Position numbers and translations under genes: made by a program. Under the pieces are notes generated by a model. That model worked only from the letters and a program-made list of their open reading frames with translations. It searched no databases and was not told the DNA's origin. This document shows, one piece after another, positions 1 to 7,424 of a stretch of DNA of 64,000 nucleotides. This DNA comes from Actinomycetaceae bacterium (lineage in GTDB: Bacteria; Actinomycetota; Actinomycetes; Actinomycetales; Actinomycetaceae). The first letter of the stretch is position 1. Each line of letters begins with the position of its first letter. The stretch spans positions 1 to 64,000 of the forward strand of contig JAUNLF010000009.1 in NCBI GenBank assembly GCA_030532405.1, written 5' to 3'.

Positions 1-1316
1 TCAGCGAAAATAGTGTCGTCACCGGCAAGGGACGCCAGGTCCCTTTCAACAGCAGAAATCTGCTCCTCATCCACTTCGAGCAAACTACCGCACTCATCAA
101 GGTGTTCCACCGCCTCAAGCAGCTCGCTATGCTCACTCAAAGAGGGAAGAAGCAACAACTCGTTCGAGTCAAACTCAGTCCGTGAAAGCACCGTAATATT
201 AGGCGATACCGCCCTGCGAAGGAACCTCGGATCAACCTCACAAGCCTTCATCGTAAGAGCGAAAGAAGCCATAGCCGCAGCCCTAGGATCAATCTCCGCA
301 CCAAAAAGATTCTTCTCAACGATAAGCCGAGCAGCATCCTTAGAAGAATATCCGGCTTCCGCATACATACGAGCCAAAAGATCAAACGCATACACAAGAA
401 TATGGCCAGAACCGCACGCCGGGTCTATAACAGTAATCTCCTCCGGCGAAGACACCCGCTTAAACTCCAGATCACTATCCTCATCTGGGCGAACAAAATA
501 AGGCATCCCAGAAACCAAAGAGCTATCCGGATTATTCAACACCCAAAGACGGCCAAGAGAATTCTCAGTCAAATACTGCACAATCCAAGCAGGAGTAAAC
601 AACTGAGTTGCAGGCGCTATAGAATCACGGTCAGCCTTCTTACGCTTCTTGAATGATTCAAACACCTCATCCTTACGCTCCGACACGTAATACTGGTACA
701 TCCAGCCGACAATCTCGACACCCTCAGTCCAATCAGACTCGGGAATATCACGAACAAGCCTCTCTACAACGCCGTCACGCCTCAACAAGTCATCAGGCAA
801 CAAAAGCTCAAGCGCCGACCCAACCTTCTCAAACACAGACGGCATAACGTCAGCCAGCTCATCACACTGGGCGAGGAAGACACGCCGGAAAGTTGCCTCA
901 TCATCACCCCTCTGAACGAGTTCCGCCAAATCAGTAAAATCTAGAGAATCAAACGGAAGATTCAATACTTCATCCAACGCCTGAGGTTTGAAAGACCCAT
1001 CAGTAGCCGACAAGAGCCGGATATGACTCGGCAACCTATCATTCACTTCCATAAAACGGATCGCCAAAAGCCTGTTAAACCACGTGTACGCGGCCTGCTC
1101 GATGAGATTCTCAATACCGTCGCGTTTCACCGCAGCAAGAAGATCGCGGCGCTGCTCCCTCTCCAAAGCAGACAAGACACGGCCATTAACGCTCTCCGCA
1201 TCAGCAGGAACACTGTCGCCAGAATCAATTCCATAGAGCATACTGCGCGTTCGTACCCCAGCCATGAGCTCGCGACGAGCCCAAATTGCGTAATTCTTAA
1301 TCGCACTATCATTCAT
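1..1316 (-). CDS. pglX: BREX-1 adenine-specific DNA methyltransferase PglX, N-terminal part (runs off window)
   Basis: About 438 residues are visible from an ATG at 1316; the frame is open to the window edge, so the gene is cut by the window and not necessarily broken. PglX is the m6A methyltransferase that marks self DNA in BREX. Seen in the sequence: the family's usual N-terminus (MNDSAIKNYAIWAR), the LFTPAWIVQYLTENSLG segment around residue 240 that precedes the catalytic domain, and the SAM-binding motif I DPACGSGH at residues 298-305. The NPPY catalytic motif would lie beyond the window. It begins only 10 bases after the stop of an ORF encoding a PglX C-terminus, so the pglX order is permuted or duplicated. 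Codons are A+T-rich at third positions compared with genes after 7425, which suggests acquisition by transfer. Confidence 0.9.
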   Translation of the reverse strand, partial: MNDSAIKNYAIWARRELMAGVRTRSMLYGIDSGDSVPADAESVNGRVLSALEREQRRDLLAAVKRDGIENLIEQAAYTWFNRLLAIRFMEVNDRLPSHIRLLSATDGSFKPQALDEVLNLPFDSLDFTDLAELVQRGDDEATFRRVFLAQCDELADVMPSVFEKVGSALELLLPDDLLRRDGVVERLVRDIPESDWTEGVEIVGWMYQYYVSERKDEVFESFKKRKKADRDSIAPATQLFTPAWIVQYLTENSLGRLWVLNNPDSSLVSGMPYFVRPDEDSDLEFKRVSSPEEITVIDPACGSGHILVYAFDLLARMYAEAGYSSKDAARLIVEKNLFGAEIDPRAAAMASFALTMKACEVDPRFLRRAVSPNITVLSRTEFDSNELLLLPSLSEHSELLEAVEHLDECGSLLEVDEEQISAVERDLASLAGDDTIFA

Positions 1317-1326
1317 CGTCGCGTAC

Positions 1327-2238
1327 CTACTTAATTCGCTTTAGAACATCAGAGAACTTGGCGTAGTTCACAGCCACACCGTCGTCAAGGTCAATAGAGA
1401 TCATCTGATCAGCAAGATGATGGATCCGCTCCTCAAAATCGGATGTCTCCCGCAACTGATCCTGGAACTTCTTCCGTTGCCTCAGCAAGATCGCCTTTTC
1501 TTTAGTTGAAGCCCGCTCAAGTTGAGAATCAATATGAGCCAACTGAGTGCGATACCTCTCCTGCTGCTCATGCACGTAATCCGTACGAATCCTCGCCAAG
1601 AAGTCAGGGGTATACCTGTGCATATAAATCAAGCACTTAAACCCGTTCAACTTGCCCGAGTCAAAAAGCCAATAAATGGGACGCTTCTTGTACGTCTTGA
1701 CATGATCTACATAGAAATCCTTCAAAAAATAGTCCCTGATAACCCCACGAGCCGGTTTCCCAGCTCCGTCAAGGGCCTCGGCGATAAACTCAAGATTCTC
1801 CTCCAGAGTTTCCTCCCCGTAGGCAACCCTCAGAAACTCAATAACGTGGGAGACAATGTCATCCTCTCCGAAATAATCTTCATCAGTAATCGGGATAATT
1901 CCATCGTCGTCACACATAAAGGAAGGATCCGGGACTTTTGCTAGAAAATCCTCAACGGTTGAGCCCTGATCCGCCAGAATCAAGCCATCTTTATCGAGAG
2001 AATAGCGCCCCATCACGCATCCAACAGCGTAACTAAGCAGGCTCTTAATGTCGCGTTGTAAATCAGCCTTACGAACCGACACATATTTATCCTCAACTTC
2101 AATCGGCACTTCGCCAACCATGTCGTAAATCTCAGCAAAAATACGGTTCAACTCTTCTTCGTTTGTCTTTAACGTGTTGAAACGCTTTTCGCACTCAGCT
2201 TCCCATGCCGCAAATTTCTCAGAAATAAGCCTTGCCAT
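1327..2238 (-). CDS. Free-standing PglX C-terminal region (BREX)
   Basis: An intact 303-residue ORF matching only the extreme C-terminal quarter of BREX-1 PglX. It contains the family-typical stretches EEELNRIFAEIYD, YAVGCVMGRYSLDKDG, YKKRPIYWLFDSGK, LIYMHRYTPD, LARIRTDYVH and the terminal DLDDGVAVNYAKF. No SAM or NPPY motif is present, so it cannot methylate alone. Its stop coincides with the natural end of PglX. Its ATG follows the brxC stop by 11 bases, behind a weak GAGAAAA Shine-Dalgarno. The N-terminal PglX ORF follows 10 bases after its stop. It may be the C-terminal half of a split enzyme, a remnant of a tandem pglX duplication, or a cassette for recombining specificity. The fragment identity is firm; the role is open. 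Confidence 0.85.
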   Translation of the reverse strand: MARLISEKFAAWEAECEKRFNTLKTNEEELNRIFAEIYDMVGEVPIEVEDKYVSVRKADLQRDIKSLLSYAVGCVMGRYSLDKDGLILADQGSTVEDFLAKVPDPSFMCDDDGIIPITDEDYFGEDDIVSHVIEFLRVAYGEETLEENLEFIAEALDGAGKPARGVIRDYFLKDFYVDHVKTYKKRPIYWLFDSGKLNGFKCLIYMHRYTPDFLARIRTDYVHEQQERYRTQLAHIDSQLERASTKEKAILLRQRKKFQDQLRETSDFEERIHHLADQMISIDLDDGVAVNYAKFSDVLKRIK

Positions 2239-2249
2239 TTTTTCTCGCT

Positions 2250-5200
2250 TTACCGCACGTTGATGTAATCGTGGTTCTCTAGTGCTTCAAGAAGCACGGC
2301 CTTCAGATCAGACAAGTAGTCGTCGATCTCTTCTTCGCTTCGCAGTATTCTCACGGGTAACACCGACTTGCGATCTAGAATCTTTGCCTTTGGCTTCGGC
2401 GCACTTTCATCACTACCAGAGGCACCCTCTGCAGTAGCACTAACTGCAGTTGCCTCTAGAGCAACATCGATCTTTCGCAGTTGTGCGTCCCTCCACGTAT
2501 CAAACTGTGCGCTGAGTGTGTCAAGCCTCGAGAATGTGTCCGCGTCAAGTAACTCCTTAAGCATGCCCTCGCGGTAAAGCTTCACATCCGCATTAAGACT
2601 TCTGATCTCATCATTAAACCGATCGCGATGTTCCTGCGCGTAGGCTTCAACATCGCGTAGCACAGCGTGAAGCTTGTCTTGCGTATCAGCACGCTTCACC
2701 TTCAGTAGATCTCCGTAACCCTGTTCTGCTACGCCTACAAGGCGTGGTAGGTCACGGATACGGGAATAGGGGTGATCGCTCTCCAAAATTTGTTGAATCT
2801 CATCGACCGCGCCTAGCACGCTCTGACGGTTTTGAACGTATACACGTTCCTCCATAATCTTTTGAACGGTTCTTAGTGCCTTGTCAAAATGCGTTTTCTG
2901 CTCAGACTCAAAGAAATCCTCTACTTCTTGTAGATGCTCAGCGTTATCAACAAGCGCTTCCTCGTTGGCGACAAACTTTGCCAAAAATGCAGCGTCGTCC
3001 GTGCCCTGATCCAAGATGCTGTCAGCAAGCCGGATCGCCATTCTGACGGAGCTTTGCCCCGGGTAACGCTCCTCGTCGCGGTACCTCTCCTGAATGAAAG
3101 AGCTGTATTTATCTCGCTGTTCAGTCAAATAAGTCCTGACGAAATGTACGATTCCGTCCTCGTCTGTGGGAATATCGGCACGCCTAACGAGATCGCGAAG
3201 AAGCTTCCGCGTAGCACTAATTACTGCTGCCGGTAGACTCTCCCGTTTCTCCACAACGACCCTGTCTACCTCAGATTGCTTCAACAGGTAATCCAGCATC
3301 ATCGGGTTAGTCGGATCAATCTTTACCTCACCACGGGTAATGCGAGCATACTGGTTCGTCACGAGCAGAGCTACTACGGCTGCAATGTCCAATTCCCTCC
3401 AGCCAAAAGGTGCCTGCTGAAAGTCTCGCTGGATATCTCCCATCGTCGTACGTTGCAGAGTTATAGCCCGCGCGTCCAAGAACTGTTGCATAGCCTTGAT
3501 GGCTCCAATATTCCCGCCGCCCAGTTCGTCGTCGATACCGAACTGGATATTATCTCCGCGCAAAATCTCAGTTAGTTGCCGTTCTCCTTCGATCGGGGAA
3601 TCAACCAACCCTGCCTTACTAAAGATCACCGAGGAAATCTCACGGAGTGCCTCCTCGATTTTTTGCTTCGCACTGATAGCAGTGACTTTCCGCTCCGTGC
3701 CGTCAACGAAGACCTTGCCACGCACTACAGCCTCGGCAAGAAGAACCTCGGCTTCCTTCCTGTTTCTGGCCGCTTCGTCTTGTTTCCCACGAATAATCCG
3801 TTGTTTCGTTTCCCCTAACGCACTTATGTTTTGTTTGCGTACGTAGCTTTGAATCTGAGTGGCATTACGAAGGATCTCGAAGTAATCGTTCTCCGTGTCA
3901 AGCACCAACAAAGCCTTGTGAATGGACTTCAAAGCCAAATCAGAACTAGAAGCATCGGCAAGTTCTACGTTGGCTTGTGTAATAACATCTAGAGTCATTC
4001 CCCCTTGGGGTGCTCCATGGATTGATCCATCAACAAACCTGTCAACGGGGAACGAGTTATGGCCCTTTTCAAACTTTCTATCAGTGAAAATCTGTCCGAA
4101 GAGGATTTTCTTTACCTCTTCAACCACGATAGGTATATCCACCGGAACGTCACGGATCTCTCGCGCAACATCCTGCTCTTCATCAGTCAAAAACGTGTAT
4201 CGCTCGCCGTTTCGAGCTACGTAATTCTGTTGAACAAGCCTGTCTAAACTATCTTTAACCCTCTCTTTCAGTGACTTCATATCGACATTCACGCTGTCGA
4301 CCATGAGCACGGCAATATTCGCCACCGTGGGTTTAATGTCGTTGATGTAGTTGATCAGATACAGAACTTTGAGGACGTCTACATCGTGCATCTCGATTCG
4401 GTCATCGTTCTCAGCCGCCTTACGGCAACGCTCAAACACCTGCTTTATGCCATGATCAAGCTCCTTTTCCAACGTGTCGAAAAACCGCCAGAACGGAACG
4501 AGCGCATCCTCGTCGCGCTCCCTAACCGCCTGCGCCGCCTCCTGATAGCTGGAGAGCATGCTTCTTTCACCCGTTGACAGGCTCTTACCTTGATAACCGT
4601 GCTTTCTAATTTCCCGAAGCACACTGGGCATGATGGTGAACTGATAACCGACAAAGGGGAAGCTCTCCACAAAATTATTGGAACTCTCATACCCCTTCAA
4701 GTCCCCACGTGAGTCTTCGAAACTAAAAAGATTCTTCAGCACCGAGGCATTTCGATTATGCTGATCTTCCAATAACCACGCGGAGTCCTCTGTCTTCTCC
4801 AAAATGCGCTTCTTTATGACCTCGTCGACACTGGATGAGGATAGAGAGAGGCGGGTCAAAAAGCGGCCTTGAATCTTAGAGAAATCCATTGAGACCACGG
4901 TCATCATCTCGTCGATGGCTTCCTGACTGGTAACTACCATCCACAGACGACCCTCACCCTTTTCAGAAAACATCTCAACCAGAGTCTGCAGGTTGAGCAT
5001 CCTGCTAATATTCTCGTTGAGGTACTGGCCCATTTCGTCGACCATGAAAACAAGACGGAACGTCCCACCGGACTCCTGCTCTCGTTTTCTCGCATACTCG
5101 GCAATATCATCGACAAGCTCACCAAAATCAACCGTGAAAGTCTTGCCGTTCTCCGCCCAATCAGTAATGGATCGTATTGAAAGCCCCAATGCAGCGTTGG

Positions 5201-5831
5201 CTGCTTTCGCAATATCCTCTGCAAAGAAGTCGTAGCTTTCGCGTGTTTCGACCCAAGAAGTTCCGGTGATGTCTTTGTACGCGTCCCTAAACTCTAAGGT
5301 CTTGCCCCGGTCGTCGATCATTTTCTCGAACCTGGCGAGCTTATAATCACGACCGAAGAACCCTAAATGCTCATAGAAAACACGGGCGATAGACCGAAGA
5401 ACAGCAGTTTCGGCAGTATCACCTTCTTTGTAACCACCTCCCTTCTTGTCGATATTAAAAAGAATCGTCTCAGTCTCTATCTCAGCAGCTTTGCGAATCC
5501 TTGCGTAAGTCATAGAGTCTTCAAACTTGTCGTCGAAATAGTCGACGGCTGGCCGGCCAGCTACGGTCTTATTCTCAAGAATGTAGCTAAGCATCTTTAA
5601 GAAGTGGGACTTACCGCTTCCGAAGTAACCCTGAATCCATACACCAGTGTTTCTCTGTGGGTCGAGAAGCCCTCTTTCGTAGGCCTCAAAAAAATCGGAA
5701 AAATGGCGTTGAAGCTCCCGAGTAACCACATACTCATCTAGCTCTTGCTTGATGGATTCTTCGTCACCAACGCTGATAACACCGTTAATGTAACGAGTGA
5801 TATCACGCTTGAACATCTTCTGAATCTGCAT
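2250..5831 (-). CDS. brxC: BREX system P-loop protein BrxC
   Basis: A large 1193-residue ATPase essential in BREX type 1 and thought to act with the methyltransferase and phosphatase in blocking phage replication. The start ATG at 5831 gives the family's usual opening (MQIQKMFKRDITRYINGV) and has a strong GGAGGG ribosome site; an in-frame ATG 24 bases upstream lacks one. Walker A is GYFGSGKS at residues 68-75, preceded by DPQRNTGVWIQ. A Walker B-like strand FRLVFMVDEMGQYL lies near residue 280. Long charged helical stretches fill the C-terminal half. Length and order match type 1 BrxC. It starts 10 bases after brxB and ends 11 bases before the PglX C-terminal ORF, consistent with one operon. 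Confidence 0.95.
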   Translation of the reverse strand: MQIQKMFKRDITRYINGVISVGDEESIKQELDEYVVTRELQRHFSDFFEAYERGLLDPQRNTGVWIQGYFGSGKSHFLKMLSYILENKTVAGRPAVDYFDDKFEDSMTYARIRKAAEIETETILFNIDKKGGGYKEGDTAETAVLRSIARVFYEHLGFFGRDYKLARFEKMIDDRGKTLEFRDAYKDITGTSWVETRESYDFFAEDIAKAANAALGLSIRSITDWAENGKTFTVDFGELVDDIAEYARKREQESGGTFRLVFMVDEMGQYLNENISRMLNLQTLVEMFSEKGEGRLWMVVTSQEAIDEMMTVVSMDFSKIQGRFLTRLSLSSSSVDEVIKKRILEKTEDSAWLLEDQHNRNASVLKNLFSFEDSRGDLKGYESSNNFVESFPFVGYQFTIMPSVLREIRKHGYQGKSLSTGERSMLSSYQEAAQAVRERDEDALVPFWRFFDTLEKELDHGIKQVFERCRKAAENDDRIEMHDVDVLKVLYLINYINDIKPTVANIAVLMVDSVNVDMKSLKERVKDSLDRLVQQNYVARNGERYTFLTDEEQDVAREIRDVPVDIPIVVEEVKKILFGQIFTDRKFEKGHNSFPVDRFVDGSIHGAPQGGMTLDVITQANVELADASSSDLALKSIHKALLVLDTENDYFEILRNATQIQSYVRKQNISALGETKQRIIRGKQDEAARNRKEAEVLLAEAVVRGKVFVDGTERKVTAISAKQKIEEALREISSVIFSKAGLVDSPIEGERQLTEILRGDNIQFGIDDELGGGNIGAIKAMQQFLDARAITLQRTTMGDIQRDFQQAPFGWRELDIAAVVALLVTNQYARITRGEVKIDPTNPMMLDYLLKQSEVDRVVVEKRESLPAAVISATRKLLRDLVRRADIPTDEDGIVHFVRTYLTEQRDKYSSFIQERYRDEERYPGQSSVRMAIRLADSILDQGTDDAAFLAKFVANEEALVDNAEHLQEVEDFFESEQKTHFDKALRTVQKIMEERVYVQNRQSVLGAVDEIQQILESDHPYSRIRDLPRLVGVAEQGYGDLLKVKRADTQDKLHAVLRDVEAYAQEHRDRFNDEIRSLNADVKLYREGMLKELLDADTFSRLDTLSAQFDTWRDAQLRKIDVALEATAVSATAEGASGSDESAPKPKAKILDRKSVLPVRILRSEEEIDDYLSDLKAVLLEALENHDYINVR

Positions 5832-5841
5832 GGTGCCCTCC

Positions 5842-6441
5842 CTAGATGAGATCAAATGCTCGATAGTAGTTGCCGTCTTTGAGCTTCGAAAATAGGCTCA
5901 GGGAGCCTCCATCGAAGGTCCCGGGGTATGCGACCACTACGGGCACATCCCTAAACTTGCTCTGCATATTGTTCAGAATGCTGTGAACCCTTATATAGGG
6001 ATAGACCTCACCGACACCCGTAACCAAAAGGACATCGCCGAGTTGATGCGGATGCCAATCCATGGCCGTTACGAATGCTTCCGGGGTGGCTATACGCTGA
6101 ATTTTCTTTAGTAGACCGTCGCTACCGTGCCTCAGCTCCTGGGCGGGAATTCTGTCCAGAATTCGTTTCGCCTCTGTGATCTCGAGCAAAACATCGTAAA
6201 GGTTACGTTCAATAAGGTTGGTCTTTATCCCCGACGCACCAAGTCTTCCCTTACGAGAGATCTTGGACAACGACTCGAAAAAATCTCGGGCAACCAGTTC
6301 GAGGGAAGGGTCGTAACAGAAGGTGAAGATACCAGCTTCGTTACCCAACCCCTTGTTCGATAAGAACTCGGCGTCGTTGAGGCGGTGGATCAAAGCGGTG
6401 CGCCTACTCTCGAAATCATTTATCTGGAGTTGTGTAGCCAC
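5842..6441 (-). CDS. brxB: BREX protein BrxB (DUF1788 family)
   Basis: A 199-residue cytoplasmic protein of the DUF1788 family that always neighbours brxA and brxC in type 1 BREX loci; its biochemical role is not settled. Typical features are seen: N-terminal FESRRTALIHRLND, the central DVLLEITEAKRILDRIP helix, LLVTGVGEVYPYIRVHSILNN and the C-terminal VPVVVAYPGTFDGGSLSLF. It uses a GTG start that directly abuts the brxA stop (TGA then GTG), so translation is probably coupled to brxA. No odd features; length is normal for the family. Confidence 0.93.
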   Translation of the reverse strand: MATQLQINDFESRRTALIHRLNDAEFLSNKGLGNEAGIFTFCYDPSLELVARDFFESLSKISRKGRLGASGIKTNLIERNLYDVLLEITEAKRILDRIPAQELRHGSDGLLKKIQRIATPEAFVTAMDWHPHQLGDVLLVTGVGEVYPYIRVHSILNNMQSKFRDVPVVVAYPGTFDGGSLSLFSKLKDGNYYRAFDLI

Positions 6442-7056
6442 TCAGATCACTTCCACAACGTTGAATGCGACTAGAGCCTGTGTATCGCCTTTTGCTTCGA
6501 TTGCATCTCGGACGTCTAGGTCAAGTATGGGCGGAATTAGTCTCTCGCTCGTCCTGTGAGCAAGCATCCCACTTTCAACAAGACACCGCCGCAATACCTG
6601 CTTCAACTTCGCAATCGTGCCATCGGATGCGGATGCAAAATTGACGTACTCCTCTTCCAATTTCGTGAAATACGCGTTCATATCTACCTTGGTGAAGGAG
6701 TAGTCCAAATCTGCGAATCTTCTACCTATCTCAGTCAGCATGAAATGATGTACCAGCGGATATGTGCACATCATCATGTAAAGATTTGCCTGAGCCGAAG
6801 CTTCAAGATGCCCGTACGCAACTATTCGAACTATCTCGTCGCTCTCAACCGCCTCGATACGCCTATGGCATGCCCGGGCTACCTCCTTAACTGAGGTCAG
6901 TTTCCCGTATTGAAATAAATTCTCCGACGTGACTTTCGCTGTTACAGCCTTCTCGTCGAGACCTTGCAAACGTAGATCCGCGATGATGCGTGTCTCCCGA
7001 AGAAGCCACTGATCCCGGGTGATTGTTTGTCCAAGAAGCTTTCGAGTTATAGCCAT
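6442..7056 (-). CDS. brxA: BREX protein BrxA (DUF1819 family)
   Basis: A 204-residue DUF1819 protein, normally the first structural gene of type 1 BREX operons. The family opening is present (MAITRKLLGQTITRDQWLLRETR). Other landmarks are ARACHRRIEAV and the YPLVHHFMLTEIGRRFADLD region. Its ATG shares the A of the upstream regulator's stop codon (TGATG), so the two are translationally coupled. Structural work on homologues suggests a small DNA-binding fold; that is family knowledge and not visible here. It is followed directly by brxB. Confidence 0.93.
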   Translation of the reverse strand: MAITRKLLGQTITRDQWLLRETRIIADLRLQGLDEKAVTAKVTSENLFQYGKLTSVKEVARACHRRIEAVESDEIVRIVAYGHLEASAQANLYMMMCTYPLVHHFMLTEIGRRFADLDYSFTKVDMNAYFTKLEEEYVNFASASDGTIAKLKQVLRRCLVESGMLAHRTSERLIPPILDLDVRDAIEAKGDTQALVAFNVVEVI

Positions 7057-7256
7057 CAGAGCTTAGCCTCTTCGAACAGAACCTTGTTCTTCAAAATCTC
7101 GTGCAAGACGATTTCTGTGAGCACAGCTGAGACACTTAGACACCGCTCACTTGCGATGATCTCAAGTGCTGCCTTCATCTCCTCGGATGCGGCAAATACG
7201 ACACGCTCGGTCTTTTTCCCCCGAAGCATCCGCTTTTTTAGTTCGTTGTCTTCCAT
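7056..7256 (-). CDS. Small ribbon-helix-helix protein at the head of the BREX operon
   Basis: A 66-residue basic protein starting at MEDNELKKRMLRGKK. The pattern of a short beta strand (TERVVFAAS) followed by two helices (EEMKAALEIIASERC and SVSAVLTEIVLHEILKN) fits the CopG/Arc ribbon-helix-helix fold, which binds DNA as a dimer. Its stop overlaps the brxA start (TGATG). Many BREX loci are controlled by a WYL-domain regulator (BrxR); here this small protein occupies the regulator position, so it may autoregulate the operon. That role is inference. A longer in-frame version beginning at 7445 is possible but would run into the divergent gene's promoter, and its extra residues look non-coding. 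Confidence 0.75.
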   Translation of the reverse strand: MEDNELKKRMLRGKKTERVVFAASEEMKAALEIIASERCLSVSAVLTEIVLHEILKNKVLFEEAKL

Positions 7257-7273
7257 AACGGTTTCCCGGATCC

Positions 7274-7302
7274 GATAGATTGTGTAAAAACTGTGCACTA
7301 TC
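7274..7302. promoter_or_regulatory. Candidate operator/promoter region of the BREX operon
   Basis: An inverted repeat GATAG (7274-7278) and CTATC (7298-7302) brackets an A+T-rich segment containing GTGTAAAAACTGTGCAC. It lies 18-46 bases upstream of the first BREX gene. On the minus strand a TAAGAT box next to it could serve as -10. The spacing suits a dimeric small repressor such as the ribbon-helix-helix protein it precedes. This is inferred from position and symmetry only. Confidence 0.35.
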
Positions 7303-7364
7303 TTATGCATGTTCGGCTTCAGTTGGAGGCGCTTCGTCCAGGGCGACCTCTTTACTAGGTGAAT

Positions 7365-7389
7365 CTTGTAGAGTCTGCCAAAATACAAG
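7365..7389. promoter_or_regulatory. Inverted repeat CTTGTA-N13-TACAAG upstream of the yfhO-like gene
   Basis: A perfect 6+6 base inverted repeat ends 35 bases before the ATG at 7425, in the divergent spacer between the BREX operon and the yfhO-like gene. It could be an operator, or the right arm could overlap a -10 box (TACAAG). No known regulator site was recognised. Confidence 0.25.
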
Positions 7390-7424
7390 GCGGTACGCAG
7401 TGTCGATATGCGAGGAGCAAGTTG

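Noticed and set aside
1..2238. A single pglX broken by one frameshift
   Set aside because: The C-terminal segment lies upstream of the N-terminal one in the direction of transcription, so no frameshift can join them; both ORFs have their own starts.
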